The position numbers and the translations under genes are program-made. The notes below the pieces were generated by a model that was given only the letters and a program-made list of their open reading frames with translations, was not told the DNA's origin and ran no database searches. Below, in pieces: positions 54,459-63,839 of a stretch of DNA of 64,000 bases. The first letter of the stretch is position 1. Every line of letters begins with the position of its first letter. The stretch spans positions 186,001-250,000 of the forward strand of contig NZ_SNYF01000007.1 in the NCBI RefSeq assembly GCF_004362805.1, given 5' to 3'. This stretch comes from Algoriphagus boseongensis. GTDB lineage: Bacteria > Bacteroidota > Bacteroidia > Cytophagales > Cyclobacteriaceae.

Positions 54459-55940
54459 TCAATTTCCACCCTGGCATTGACTGTAGGTATAGTTGGGGCC
54501 AAGCTGCACCAAAAAGTTATAGAACCAGTGTCCTGCAAGCATCATTCCGGCAGAACCTTGGAATAAGCCATGGAATTTTGTTGGCCATCCTCCAGGTAAA
54601 TAGGGGACTTGAAAGTTTAAGGACTGAATAGGTACTTCCTTTAGATTTTCCCCCTCTGGAGAGATATTGACCAGGTAAAAACGGAAATTAAACTGTTCGT
54701 CATTTATAGGTGCTTGGCTTACATTCATAGCCCCACTTCCTACCAGCCAAATCGATTGATTGGGTAATTGGACCAAATCATAAAAACCCAATAAATCAAC
54801 CCCTTCAGTTAACCTGAATAATTTGCTTGAGATTTGTTTTCCATTGGGATCAAATCGAGTGAGTAGGTATTCAAAACGAGATGCTGTTCTTGAAATACTC
54901 CAGATTTCTTGGGAATTACCCACTTGAATTATTCTGGCTTTAACTCCAAAATTCATATTCCAAAGGACCTTTAAATCCAGATCGGTAACCACAAATCCAT
55001 TACTTATTCCCTCCGAGGTAAATACTAACTTGGAGTTTTCTAAGACGAAAAAATCCTCTGCAAAAAAATTAATTGGTTTTGAATCACCGACTTTGCCGTC
55101 TGAATCAATTTTTTTAAGCCATTTCAAATCGTAAGTGCCATAGGCAATAAAAAGCTCATCCTGCTCATCGACTGCCCCTTTTAGATTTTCCAGTAATTGG
55201 TAATTCTTTTCACTTCCCAATTCAAGTGAATATGTTCCGATGTGATTCCCTTTAAAATCAAATTTTACTGCAACAAATTCTTCCAGATAGCCCAATCCAT
55301 AAATGACTTCTTTGCCAATAATTAGCCTCCTTAGGATTCCTTTTCCAAGGTTATTTTTCCAAAGTAGTTGCCCTTGTTGATCGGTGCTAAATATCTCGAA
55401 TTCCGAATATGGGAAAATCCCCGGCGGATCAGAGGGACTATTTGTAGCAAATACCAGGCTTCCACCTGGCAGCTGCTTAGTGTCCACAGACGCCGAAATC
55501 CCATTAAAATCCCTTAAAAGCTTACTGTCAGGATCAGATGGGACGATCCTTAGGAATTTTCCAGGTTTGTAAGTGGTGTCAGTTTTGTGCACTGCCCACA
55601 GAGCGATATTTACCGCACTGTCCAAGTTTGAAGGGGCCTGATAGACTCCTTTTTCTACATTTACGGTACCGATAGCTGGAGAAAGATAAAAAGTAAACTC
55701 CTTTAGATCCCTGACTTTATTGTTTCCATCCTTGATCGTGATCTGACTGGCTTCACCGGGACATAGAAGATTTTGAGATATCTGAAGGGTGAAGTAAGTA
55801 AAATTGGGAGGTAGAATTGGTTTTTCTACGGTTGGATTGTCAGGATCAGGAATGACTGGAATGGGATCTTCTTCACAGGAGCTAAAAATCAAAGCCAGTC
55901 CAACGAAAAAAGGAGAAAGTGAATTCCTTAAAATCCTCAT
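54459..55940 (-). CDS. Lipoprotein with propeller-like repeats, unknown function
   Basis: 493 residues, lipoprotein signal (IFSSC, Cys22) followed by a proline-rich linker (DPIPVIPDPDNPTVEKPILPP). The middle and C-terminus show repeated hydrophobic strands with aromatic-aspartate turns (LLWKNNLGKG, VLWNMNFGVK, SIWLVGSGAM), as in a six- or seven-bladed propeller. No enzyme motif is seen. Such proteins in Bacteroidetes are often surface-displayed. It is a single gene 91 bases from VanZ. Confidence 0.7.
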   Translation of the reverse strand: MRILRNSLSPFFVGLALIFSSCEEDPIPVIPDPDNPTVEKPILPPNFTYFTLQISQNLLCPGEASQITIKDGNNKVRDLKEFTFYLSPAIGTVNVEKGVYQAPSNLDSAVNIALWAVHKTDTTYKPGKFLRIVPSDPDSKLLRDFNGISASVDTKQLPGGSLVFATNSPSDPPGIFPYSEFEIFSTDQQGQLLWKNNLGKGILRRLIIGKEVIYGLGYLEEFVAVKFDFKGNHIGTYSLELGSEKNYQLLENLKGAVDEQDELFIAYGTYDLKWLKKIDSDGKVGDSKPINFFAEDFFVLENSKLVFTSEGISNGFVVTDLDLKVLWNMNFGVKARIIQVGNSQEIWSISRTASRFEYLLTRFDPNGKQISSKLFRLTEGVDLLGFYDLVQLPNQSIWLVGSGAMNVSQAPINDEQFNFRFYLVNISPEGENLKEVPIQSLNFQVPYLPGGWPTKFHGLFQGSAGMMLAGHWFYNFLVQLGPNYTYSQCQGGN

Positions 55941-56077
55941 GATTAAAAATTCAATAGTCTGATACTAATTTAAAAAGTCCCAGTTCTTCAAAAAAAGCAA
56001 GAAATCATAGAATCCCATAGGATTTTAGTAAATGCTGCAAATGAATTTGAGGAGACAGAAAATCCTCTGGATACTTT

Positions 56078-56377
56078 TTATTTATTTGATTCCACCAATA
56101 GAAAAACCAGCAGGGTTGCGGTGGAGATCATCAGGGCATAAAAATAGAGTGACTTAGTAGAATATTTTGAGCTTTTCCATAGAAAAAAAGTTAGGATAGG
56201 CAGACCAAAAAGCATCACCAGGAAAGGCAGCCAAAGCAACTCATAAATCGCCCCAATAAAGGCCACTTGATACACATCAAAGAAGGTTCCGATAAACCAA
56301 AAAGCCAAAGTTCCAAAGGATAGGGAAATGAGGATAGGTCCTGAAAGGATGGATGCAGGGGAAGAGGTACGGCTCAT
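56078..56377 (-). CDS. Small three-helix membrane protein
   Basis: 99 residues with hydrophobic segments at about 11-32, 38-62 and 72-92. There is no recognisable family motif. It lies next to a repeat-rich, gene-free stretch. The function is unknown. Confidence 0.5.
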   Translation of the reverse strand: MSRTSSPASILSGPILISLSFGTLAFWFIGTFFDVYQVAFIGAIYELLWLPFLVMLFGLPILTFFLWKSSKYSTKSLYFYALMISTATLLVFLLVESNK

Positions 56378-56470
56378 ACCTAAAATTATTTATTAAGGAT
56401 GAGATAAGCTAAATCTTAATCTTCACCAGGATCAAGTAATTCGGAATATTATTTCGAAAAATAAGAAAAA

Positions 56471-56488
56471 ACGTATCTGGAGATACGT
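56471..56488. other. Perfect palindrome ahead of the repeat array
   Basis: ACGTATCT-GG-AGATACGT, 8-bp perfect arms with a 2-base centre, ends 32 bases before the first repeat unit. It could be a dimeric protein site or a hairpin. Confidence 0.6.
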
Positions 56489-56520
56489 GAATCTACCTGT
56501 AGCTAGAAATTTTCTCCCCC

Positions 56521-56905
56521 AGATAGAACGATTGTCAAAAATCATGGAACGTTTCTCCTCCAGATAGATCGTTCCTCAAAATCGGTAAAACGTTTCTCAA
56601 AAAAGATAGAACGTTTTTCTCCCAGATAAAACGTTTATCAAAATTTGAGGAACGATGATCCAAAATGATAGATCGATTCACCAAAAACCTAGAACGTTTC
56701 TTCCCCTGATAGATTGATGCTGTTTTTTTGCCAAAGGTTTCATCCAAAAACCAAGGACATCCTTGTTGCAGATACAACGATTCTACTTTTTTGCTTCCAA
56801 CTGGGCTAAAAAACCAAGACTATCCTTGCTTCTGGTAGATTGATCCTACTCCAAGCTGGATTGGGTTTGGTGGAAGTAAGAAAAGGTTTGCAGGAGATAC
56901 AATGC
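56521..56905. repeat. Degenerate tandem repeat of about 21 bp with a 63-bp superperiod
   Basis: Ten clear units share the consensus AGATAGAACGTTTCTC followed by AAAA. The central ACG (or TCG/TTG) lies at 56528, 56549, 56569, 56590, 56611, 56631, 56652, 56673, 56694 and 56714, so spacings are 20 or 21 bp, two helical turns. Beyond 56715 the units decay but recur at 56777, 56840 and 56902, 62-63 bp apart (three units). The spacers are not unique sequence, so this is not a CRISPR. The purpose is unknown: binding-site array, iteron-like region or decayed satellite. Confidence 0.8.
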
Positions 56906-56933
56906 GTATTAGTAAACCGGAGGCAAAGCTTTG

Positions 56934-57773
56934 CTAGAAATCTTTTCGAATATTCCAGCTGATACAATTCAGAATGCCTCCATCCTTTGCGAGCTCATTG
57001 GATTCGATGGGGATGATGGAGTCCTTTGGGAAAGCCTCCTCTAAAATCCGAATTACTTCTTCATCCTCCTTGAAACCGAAAATAGGGGCGAAGATTACCT
57101 TATCCATCTGGAGGTAATTGATATAATCTCCGTTGGCATGATCATTACTGGTATTCTCATAGATGGGATAGGGAAGTTTGATTACCTCAAGTCCAGTATT
57201 ATGAATGGCAATTTCGAAAGCTTCGAAGAACTTCTTGGGTTCTTTGGAATAGTCGTTTGCCAAAATGGTATGCTCATCCACAAAGCGAACCATCCCATCC
57301 GCATGCCCCGTGAAATCCCCGGGCTGGGCAGGAAGAAGGAATATCCTATCCAATTCCAAAAGGTTTTTCAGCTCTTCCAGAAGCGCTTTTCTCTCCCAAG
57401 TAGGATTGTCCTCAAAAATCCTATCAGTTACAAAGGCTTGACGGGCTGAGCGAACCAGGTTTCCACCATCCAAAACGATTTCAGATTTCTGGGTTTGAAT
57501 ACCTAGAGTGGAACATATCGCGTCCACATCGGACTTGGTCTTTTCGTATTTTTTGAATTTCAGATAGCTGGGATCATAGCTGAATTGTACAAACTTCTCC
57601 CCAACCTGAATCGGCATATAATCCACCGCCCAGACATCTTTGGTATTGGTTAAAAAATCGAAAGCAACTTTCTGCTTATTTAATTCTTTTTCCAATCCTG
57701 CATAAAACTCAGGATACTTTTTGGGAAGGGTATCAGCGAGGTAGAGAAAGTTGGTTTGGGAGTCGGGGGTCAT
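56934..57773 (-). CDS. Agmatine deiminase / peptidylarginine deiminase-family protein
   Basis: 279 residues. The guanidino-group-modifying fold is shown by LDGGNLV (101-107), GHADGMVRF (156-164, catalytic His157) and GGILNCISW near the end (nucleophile Cys270). Family members hydrolyse agmatine to N-carbamoylputrescine, or arginine side chains to citrulline. It is shorter than most agmatine deiminases (about 340-370), so the substrate is uncertain. Its ATG overlaps the stop of the glycosylase-like gene by four bases (ATGA, 57770-57773), so it is translated as part of the methyltransferase operon, an unusual partner. Confidence 0.85.
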   Translation of the reverse strand: MTPDSQTNFLYLADTLPKKYPEFYAGLEKELNKQKVAFDFLTNTKDVWAVDYMPIQVGEKFVQFSYDPSYLKFKKYEKTKSDVDAICSTLGIQTQKSEIVLDGGNLVRSARQAFVTDRIFEDNPTWERKALLEELKNLLELDRIFLLPAQPGDFTGHADGMVRFVDEHTILANDYSKEPKKFFEAFEIAIHNTGLEVIKLPYPIYENTSNDHANGDYINYLQMDKVIFAPIFGFKEDEEVIRILEEAFPKDSIIPIESNELAKDGGILNCISWNIRKDF

Positions 57774-58282
57774 TTTTTAGGGTCTATCGAGAAAGCATAG
57801 TTTCTTTCATGCATTCCATTGATTTGTGCATTTTTTCCCAATCCTTTTCTAGGGCCTGACTTAATCGGAAAAGATTCAAGACCTTCTTTTTGGATAAGTT
57901 TGGTTTGAATTGAACCCTCAAATGCATTAAACCCACTGAATAATGTCATGGCACAAACCATTGGACCTTTGATTACCTTTTTCTCATTTAAGTCATAAAT
58001 TCCTCGGATTAAGATTCCTCCTGTTCCTTCAGGTACAGAGTTATCTAAGGCAATATCCACTCCAGAATAATGAAAGAACCAATCCCCACCTTTAGGTTGA
58101 ATGTGATTTCTTCCATAGGTGGATTGATCTGAATGAGTTTTTGAATTCCAATAAAACTCGATCTCTATTAACCGATAGAGTTGATCATCTTTCTGAATTG
58201 CATAATTATCAAAAAGAATTCTAGCGATTTCTTTAAAGCCATCTTCGTTTTCTTTCTCAGGTGTGATTTTTAAAAAGTCCAT
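57770..58282 (-). CDS. Protein resembling 3-methyladenine DNA glycosylase (AAG/MPG fold), in a methyltransferase operon
   Basis: 170 residues from ATG 58282 (the frame extends to a GTG at 58354 inside the upstream gene). By eye it follows the AAG family: RLIEIEFY (37-44) parallels the family's RLVETEAY, so Glu42 and Tyr44 sit where the general base and stacking Tyr are. His50 lies near the next pocket position; GDWFFHYSG, then GGILIRGI, then GPRKGLGK (143-150) mirror YVYxxYG, GxVLLRA and PRxGI. The N-terminus is shorter than in AAG. If correct, it removes damaged or modified bases. It follows the methyltransferase gene by 19 bases and overlaps the deiminase gene. An unrelated protein with chance similarity remains possible. 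Confidence 0.5.
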   Translation of the reverse strand: MDFLKITPEKENEDGFKEIARILFDNYAIQKDDQLYRLIEIEFYWNSKTHSDQSTYGRNHIQPKGGDWFFHYSGVDIALDNSVPEGTGGILIRGIYDLNEKKVIKGPMVCAMTLFSGFNAFEGSIQTKLIQKEGLESFPIKSGPRKGLGKNAQINGMHERNYAFSIDPKK

Positions 58283-58301
58283 TTTTCTAAATTGTATATG
58301 A

Positions 58302-60560
58302 TTAATCAAAAAGGGTTTGCTGGCCTCCGCGTCTAAGTCTCCATCGATCTTCACCTACTCGCTCGGCAATATCTTCTAAAACCTTTAAGACTGTTTGATT
58401 TTCTGGAGTTATCCCATTCTTTAATAAAGGGATGATATATAAGATGATTTCATCAAAATGAGGTGATTTACCTTCTCTTTCCATTCTTCGTAGGTAACTC
58501 AGAAGGTAATATTTTACTCTAAGCCTTATATCCACATGGGTTCTGAACTTGGTATCTTTTTTTATGGTATAAAGTTCAGTATCATCATCATAGTCAAAAT
58601 TTTCTAAAAGGAGAGGAGTCAGATCAGTGTACTCCTTTTTTAGTAAATCCAGAAATCCAAGTTCCAAGCCTTTGATGATCAATTCGTCATTGATTTGCTC
58701 TAGAGAAGCTCCGTCATTTTTGGCAATGATTCCTTCGATGGTTTGCAAGACGATTTGAGCAATGTCCATTCCTAAATTAGCTTTTAGGATCGCCTTAGGA
58801 TTTCTAACTTTTCTAAAATTGATGATTAGCTGGCCTGAAAGTACGGTAAAGGGATTTTGTCTTTTTTTGAAACTGGTCTGACCATTTTTTTGAGGAACAG
58901 CACCAACGTATTCAAATCCGCAGGCTTCTGCTGTCTCAATAATTAAATGCCAAAATTCCGGGTCTTTGTGGGCGAAAACAAAAGACATCCATCTATCAAA
59001 CTTTAATACCCGATACATTTCTTTGATAGATTTTGCCATCAAGTCATTGTATTCATCTTTACTCTTGTCATGCTCTCCTCCTTCTATAGCTTCGAGTGAA
59101 TAATCTTCATCGGTCACTTCCAAATCCAACCATGAATTCCACATGGCTGATAAATCTAAGTAAGGGATTTTCTTGCCATAGGGAGGATCGGTATAAATGT
59201 AGTCTATTGATTCCCGAGGAATAAAACTTAAATCAGTAGCCGTCCCCTTGATAATTTGGGCGTTGGATATTGTGTTTTGGTTGATAAAGTATTCCATTTC
59301 TTTTTTGGCCTGGCATACTTTTTTAAATCTCAATTCGAAATAGGTAATTATATCTATATCTACTGGTTGGGGAGCAATTCTATATCTATAATATCTAAAT
59401 GCTGCGGTATCACCCTGCCCAGCTGCTGGCTTATTTGGGGTTGTATGGTAGGTTAAATTTGCTTTCGTTACAAGACCTGAAAACATCAATAATAAAGATG
59501 TTCTGATATTTTGATCTTTTTCCTTGAGAATTAGAGATTTCAAAAGGCCTAATTGTGCTTTTTGTTTTGGACTAAATAGCTGGTCTGTGGTATCCACATC
59601 TGAACCTTTAGGCAGAGGAATGGAAGTTGGACCTGGATAAACTTTAAGGGCCTTATTGATTTCTTCGTCAGTTTGGGGTTCTTTTTTAACATAAGCCTCT
59701 TTTATCTTGGAAAATGCTTCAGCTAATTGTTTTTGAGAAACAGGGGCTATTAAGGACTGAACTAGAAAAACAGCCATTGGATTTAAATCAATGTTGATGG
59801 CTTTTCGGTTATTCATCAAGGCCTCAATTGCTGTGACTCCACTACCACCGAATGGATCTAAAACCAAGTCTCCGGGTTTGCTAAAGTTTTTGATGTACTC
59901 TGCAACCACATTCCAAGTTTGCTTTGTGAAATATCCATGTACCCCAAAATGTCTTTTGGCTTGCTGTTTTTTAACAGGAATTTCTTCCAATAAAGGGCGG
60001 GTATTGTAATCAAAACCTCCTTTGGCTTTTGCGTAGGTTTCGGTTCGTTCGTAAACCACGCTCTTGCCAACTTGAAAACTTGAAGGAGCCAAAAACATAT
60101 TTAGCTTTTCCCAATAATGCTCTATCTCGTCAATTGGAAAAAGAAGAATTGGTTCATTGGTTGACTCCCTTCTAAATAGCGAAAACTCAAGCCCATTGCA
60201 GAGGGCAAAATATGTACTCCTAATCTCAGGATGTGACGAGTAGCTATAGACCTGTTCTATATTATCTTGATCTAAAATCCTTTTTTCAGGAGACTTAGCA
60301 TCTAAAACCCAAGCAAAATTATCTTCTACTTTCAGAGAATAATCAGGAATAAGCTTGATTGGTATTTTCTTATTACTTCCAATTTTTAAGAAAGGATGTT
60401 CAAGGGTTTTGCTCCTTACAATGCTGTCATTTCTATAACCAAGAGCCTTAAGGATTGGAAGTATGATAACTTCTCTAACACTATCTTCCTTAAAGTCAGG
60501 GTTATCTATTAAAGAATGAAAATTTAGGTTTCCAAATAATTCGTTTTTTGTAATACGCAT
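58302..60560 (-). CDS. DNA methyltransferase fused to an N-terminal HsdR-like nuclease domain
   Basis: 752 residues from ATG 60560; a TTG at 60572 is less likely. Residues 15-135 resemble the type I restriction R_HSDR_N/PD-(D/E)xK fold: Pro72-Asp73 (IPDYS) followed by Asp87-Ala-Lys89 (VLDAKSP), a complete catalytic pattern. A methyltransferase follows: motif I VLDPFGGSG (about 233-241) and motif IV TDPPYG (457-462), the amino-methylase type modifying adenine N6 or cytosine N4. The C-terminus is helical. It may both methylate and cut DNA. Base composition looks AT-richer than the flanking genes, suggesting acquisition by transfer. It heads an operon with the glycosylase-like and deiminase genes. 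Confidence 0.8.
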   Translation of the reverse strand: MRITKNELFGNLNFHSLIDNPDFKEDSVREVIILPILKALGYRNDSIVRSKTLEHPFLKIGSNKKIPIKLIPDYSLKVEDNFAWVLDAKSPEKRILDQDNIEQVYSYSSHPEIRSTYFALCNGLEFSLFRRESTNEPILLFPIDEIEHYWEKLNMFLAPSSFQVGKSVVYERTETYAKAKGGFDYNTRPLLEEIPVKKQQAKRHFGVHGYFTKQTWNVVAEYIKNFSKPGDLVLDPFGGSGVTAIEALMNNRKAINIDLNPMAVFLVQSLIAPVSQKQLAEAFSKIKEAYVKKEPQTDEEINKALKVYPGPTSIPLPKGSDVDTTDQLFSPKQKAQLGLLKSLILKEKDQNIRTSLLLMFSGLVTKANLTYHTTPNKPAAGQGDTAAFRYYRYRIAPQPVDIDIITYFELRFKKVCQAKKEMEYFINQNTISNAQIIKGTATDLSFIPRESIDYIYTDPPYGKKIPYLDLSAMWNSWLDLEVTDEDYSLEAIEGGEHDKSKDEYNDLMAKSIKEMYRVLKFDRWMSFVFAHKDPEFWHLIIETAEACGFEYVGAVPQKNGQTSFKKRQNPFTVLSGQLIINFRKVRNPKAILKANLGMDIAQIVLQTIEGIIAKNDGASLEQINDELIIKGLELGFLDLLKKEYTDLTPLLLENFDYDDDTELYTIKKDTKFRTHVDIRLRVKYYLLSYLRRMEREGKSPHFDEIILYIIPLLKNGITPENQTVLKVLEDIAERVGEDRWRLRRGGQQTLFD

Positions 60561-60644
60561 TTCTAAAGTCAAAAAGGATAATTTCTATAGATTCCCAATT
60601 TGTAGAAAGAAGTTGATTTCATACAATTTTTTTAGCTAGGCGCT

Positions 60645-60667
60645 GGGTGAAGTTTGTAACTTCACCC
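60645..60667 (-). terminator. Perfect inverted repeat, candidate terminator of the BNR-repeat gene
   Basis: GGGTGAAGTT-TGT-AACTTCACCC, 10-bp perfect arms, 35 bases past the stop at 60702. It lacks an immediate U-tract, so it may instead be an operator for the methyltransferase operon that begins about 85 bases to its left. Confidence 0.45.
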
Positions 60668-60701
60668 TTATATCCTCACCAATTTGCAATTGGTTACTCC
60701 C

Positions 60702-63700
60702 TCACTTCACAAACAACACCCCAACTCCTTTCTCAGTAGCCAATTTATTAAATGCTGGAATGGCGGATTGAAGTAGACGATCGCCTTCGGCTTTGAGCGG
60801 TTTCCATTGTTCAGAAAGGCGGGCGTATTCGGCTTTGGTGCCTTCGTTGATTTTTGGAATGCTGCTTTCTCCATGGTTGAGCATAAACATAAAGTTGGCC
60901 GTAAATTTATTCGGGAAGTTCTCCACATCATCGTAGGCGGTGGATCGTCTCTGAATCATGTCCTCATCCCAAGCCTTAAGGGCTTTGAGCAGGGTTTCTC
61001 CTTCGGTTTTTAAGGAAGCCAAGTCAGGTTTGTCTTCCAGTTTTTTCAGCAAATCAGCCAATTGATCTTGGTAGTCTTTGGCTGTATTGATCATGGTGTG
61101 CATGGTGGTCACCTCGGATTCGAGTTGGCTCATCCAGGCATGGTATGCCTGATAATCGGCAGGAGTCAGCCCATAGGCTGGAATATCCTTGATCTCAGCT
61201 TTGGCTTCTGAGCTCGTATCCATTCCGCTTAATTTGACTGTGTATGTACCGGGGATGGCTTTATGGCCTCGGTAGCTGGATTCGATATAGGCCGTCGGAA
61301 CTCCCGGCATGGTAGGATAGCGAAGATCCCAGACGAATCGGTTCAGGCCTTTTCGGACGGAAATCACCGGGTCTGAAGGAGGCCCACCTTCCCAGGATTT
61401 GGCTTCTGGGTCTTTTTTCGAGGAGATCTTGCGAACCAGTTTGCCCTGTGCATCCAAGATTTCCAAGGTCAATTCGGTGGAGTCAGTGACGGTTTCCGGA
61501 AGCTGGTAGTGAATCACCATTCCATTGGCTGGATTGAGTCCCTGAAAAGGATGAGTTCCGGTAAAATCATCCAGATTCCCTCCGTTCATACTGGAATACC
61601 AGTTGCCTAAAAGTGCATCCTCGGGCGTAAGCAAAATGGGTTGATCCACCTTAGCTTTTACCTCCCGCACGGCATTCAGTTCATCCAGAATCCAATAGGA
61701 TCTACCTGAAGTAGCCACGATCAGGTCGTTGTGGGCGACTTTTAGGTCGGTGATAGGCGTGATAGGAAGGTTGAGTTGGAAAGGATTCCAATTCGCTCCC
61801 CCATCCTGGGAAATGTACATGCCCTGCTCGGTTCCTGCGAATAGGAGGCCTTTTTTCTCTGTGTCTTCTCTCACTACCCGCGTGAAAGCTCCGTAAGGAA
61901 TTCCTTTGGAAATATTCGTCCAGGTTTTGCCGTAGTCGGTGGTTTTGTAGAGAGCAGGAGTGTAGTCGTTGAATTTGTAGCGGGTGGTAGCGATATAGGC
62001 CGTGGCCGGATCGTGAGGAGATACGTCGATGGAATTGACTAAACATTCCTGAAGACCTTTTGGAGTGACATTAGTCCAGGTTTTTCCATTGTCCCGAGTT
62101 AGATGGACCAAACCGTCATCACTTCCTGTCCAGATGACACCGGCTTCATGGGGGCTTTCCATCACATAGGCCAAAGTGCCGTAATTTTCCGCACCTACCG
62201 CTTCATTGGTGTAGGGTACTCCTGGAGTTCCCTGCTTGGATTTTTCATTTCGTGTCAGATCAGGAGAAGCTTCTGTCCAGGTTTTTCCCCAATCCTGAGT
62301 TTTGAGCAAAATTTGGGAGCCATGGTAAAAAGTATTCGGCTCGTGCTGGGACCAGATGATCGGCGCGTTCCAGTTGAAGCGGTATTTCATATCCTTGGCA
62401 TCCATGCCGAGGTATTGGATCGGTGCCGCCATGATATTGGTAGAGCCCTGAGTTTGCATATCCAAGACCTCAATTGTACCCTGATAGCTTCCTCCCAAGA
62501 CATAACGAGGATCATCTGGATCAAAGGCCAAGAAAGCAGATTCACCCCCTGCGGAATAATTCCAATGCTCTTCACCGATTCCCCCTCTGCCCAAAGCCAT
62601 GCTGGAAATCACCACGGAAGTATTGTCCTGCTGACCTCCATAAATGCGGTAAGGGAATTGGTTGTCCACGTTGATTCGGTAGAATTGGGCTGTAGGCATG
62701 TTGTTTTGGGTAGACCAGGTTTTTCCTCCGTTGAAAGAAATCGATCCACCCCCGTCATCGGCCAAAATCAAGTTGTTTGGATTTTTGGGATTGATCCACA
62801 AATCATGGTAATCCCCATGCGCTCCGTCAATGTCCTCAAAGCTTTTTCCCCCATCAATTGAAACCAGCATGGGGGCGCTTTGCACGTAGACTTTGTGCTC
62901 ATTCACCGGATCGGCAAAAACCTCAATGTAATACCAAGCCCGCTGGGTGAGTCGGTTGCTTTTGTTGATTAAAGTCCAGCTTTCTCCGGCATCATTGGAG
63001 ACAAAAAGACCGCCCAGATCCTTGTAAGTATCACTTTCTACCAAGGCATAGACCTTGTCAGAATTGGCTCGAGAAACCGAAATGGCGAGTTTTCCTTTTT
63101 CCTTGGGAAGACCTTTTTCCAATTTAGTCCAGGTTTTTCCTGAGTCAGTGGATTTGTAAAAATTAGAACCCGGTCCACCAGATTTTACCTGCCAAGGAAA
63201 TCGCTGATGCTCCCACATCGCGGCATAGAGCACTTCCGGGAAATTCATGTCTAGGGAAAGCTCCACTGCACCAGTCATATTGTCCACGAATAGCACTTTC
63301 TCCCAAGTCAATCCACCGTCAATGGACTTGTAAACGCCTCTATCTTCATTTGGAGCATAGAGTGCTCCTTGAGCTGCAACATAGACAATGTCAGGATTGG
63401 TAGGGTGAATCTGAATTCGGGAAATGTGCTGGGTTTTTTCCAGTCCGAGTTTTTTCCAGGTCTTTCCTGCATCGGTGGATTTCCAAACTCCATCCCCGTA
63501 GGAGGTCATTACCCCACGAGGAGCATGCTCCCCCATACCTACGTAGATGATATTGGGATTGCTTTCGGCAACTGCTACCGCTCCGACCGAACCCGTGGTA
63601 AAAAATCCGTCTGAGATATTTTCCCATTGTTGCCCAGCATCCGTGGTTTTCCAAAGTCCCCCTCCGGTAGTCCCGAAATAATAGGTGAGGGGATCATTGA

Positions 63701-63839
63701 CCACTCCTGTGGCTGTCACCGATCTTCCCCCGCGATAGGGGCCGATATTTCGGTATTTGATGGGGAGTTTGGAATCGAAGGTTTGGGAAAATGCGGAGAG
63801 GCTAAGGCTGAAGAGTAAGCCAAAAAGAATCTTTTTCAT
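60702..63839 (-). CDS. Large secreted BNR/sortilin-repeat (VPS10-like) propeller protein
   Basis: 1045 residues with a signal peptide (about 1-18, SAFSQ). Residues 30-720 hold two propellers built of BNR/Asp-box repeats, seen repeatedly as S/T-x-D-x-G-x-T-W ([40 protein letters not shown]). The region after about 800 is helical ([22 protein letters not shown]). The family is called WD40/YVTN/BNR-like or sortilin-like in Bacteroidetes and often annotated as glycosyl hydrolase, but catalytic residues are not evident. It is probably surface or periplasmic. The 160 bases after its start up to the window end show nothing. Confidence 0.85.
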   Translation of the reverse strand: MKKILFGLLFSLSLSAFSQTFDSKLPIKYRNIGPYRGGRSVTATGVVNDPLTYYFGTTGGGLWKTTDAGQQWENISDGFFTTGSVGAVAVAESNPNIIYVGMGEHAPRGVMTSYGDGVWKSTDAGKTWKKLGLEKTQHISRIQIHPTNPDIVYVAAQGALYAPNEDRGVYKSIDGGLTWEKVLFVDNMTGAVELSLDMNFPEVLYAAMWEHQRFPWQVKSGGPGSNFYKSTDSGKTWTKLEKGLPKEKGKLAISVSRANSDKVYALVESDTYKDLGGLFVSNDAGESWTLINKSNRLTQRAWYYIEVFADPVNEHKVYVQSAPMLVSIDGGKSFEDIDGAHGDYHDLWINPKNPNNLILADDGGGSISFNGGKTWSTQNNMPTAQFYRINVDNQFPYRIYGGQQDNTSVVISSMALGRGGIGEEHWNYSAGGESAFLAFDPDDPRYVLGGSYQGTIEVLDMQTQGSTNIMAAPIQYLGMDAKDMKYRFNWNAPIIWSQHEPNTFYHGSQILLKTQDWGKTWTEASPDLTRNEKSKQGTPGVPYTNEAVGAENYGTLAYVMESPHEAGVIWTGSDDGLVHLTRDNGKTWTNVTPKGLQECLVNSIDVSPHDPATAYIATTRYKFNDYTPALYKTTDYGKTWTNISKGIPYGAFTRVVREDTEKKGLLFAGTEQGMYISQDGGANWNPFQLNLPITPITDLKVAHNDLIVATSGRSYWILDELNAVREVKAKVDQPILLTPEDALLGNWYSSMNGGNLDDFTGTHPFQGLNPANGMVIHYQLPETVTDSTELTLEILDAQGKLVRKISSKKDPEAKSWEGGPPSDPVISVRKGLNRFVWDLRYPTMPGVPTAYIESSYRGHKAIPGTYTVKLSGMDTSSEAKAEIKDIPAYGLTPADYQAYHAWMSQLESEVTTMHTMINTAKDYQDQLADLLKKLEDKPDLASLKTEGETLLKALKAWDEDMIQRRSTAYDDVENFPNKFTANFMFMLNHGESSIPKINEGTKAEYARLSEQWKPLKAEGDRLLQSAIPAFNKLATEKGVGVLFVK

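Larger units (their letters stand above)
56378..56933. other. Gene-free region of 556 bases dominated by repeats
   Basis: No convincing gene: the one longer frame (56535-56777, minus) is a by-product of the repeats below. The left part (56378-56470) is AT-rich and featureless, then comes a palindrome and the 21-bp array. No tRNA, transposon end or CRISPR pattern was seen. Confidence 0.7.

Noticed and set aside
56521-56720. Possible CRISPR array in the 20-21 bp repeats
   Set aside because: The repeats abut each other with no unique spacers of 26-40 bases, units are degenerate, and no cas genes are nearby.
56535-56777. 80-residue minus-strand frame across the repeat array
   Set aside because: The 20-bp spacings break the reading frame of the repeat and composition follows the array, so it looks like a by-product rather than a gene.
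62103-62861. 252-residue plus-strand frame inside the BNR-repeat gene
   Set aside because: It is a shadow of the well supported minus-strand gene; the sequence pattern reflects the antisense of Asp-box repeats.
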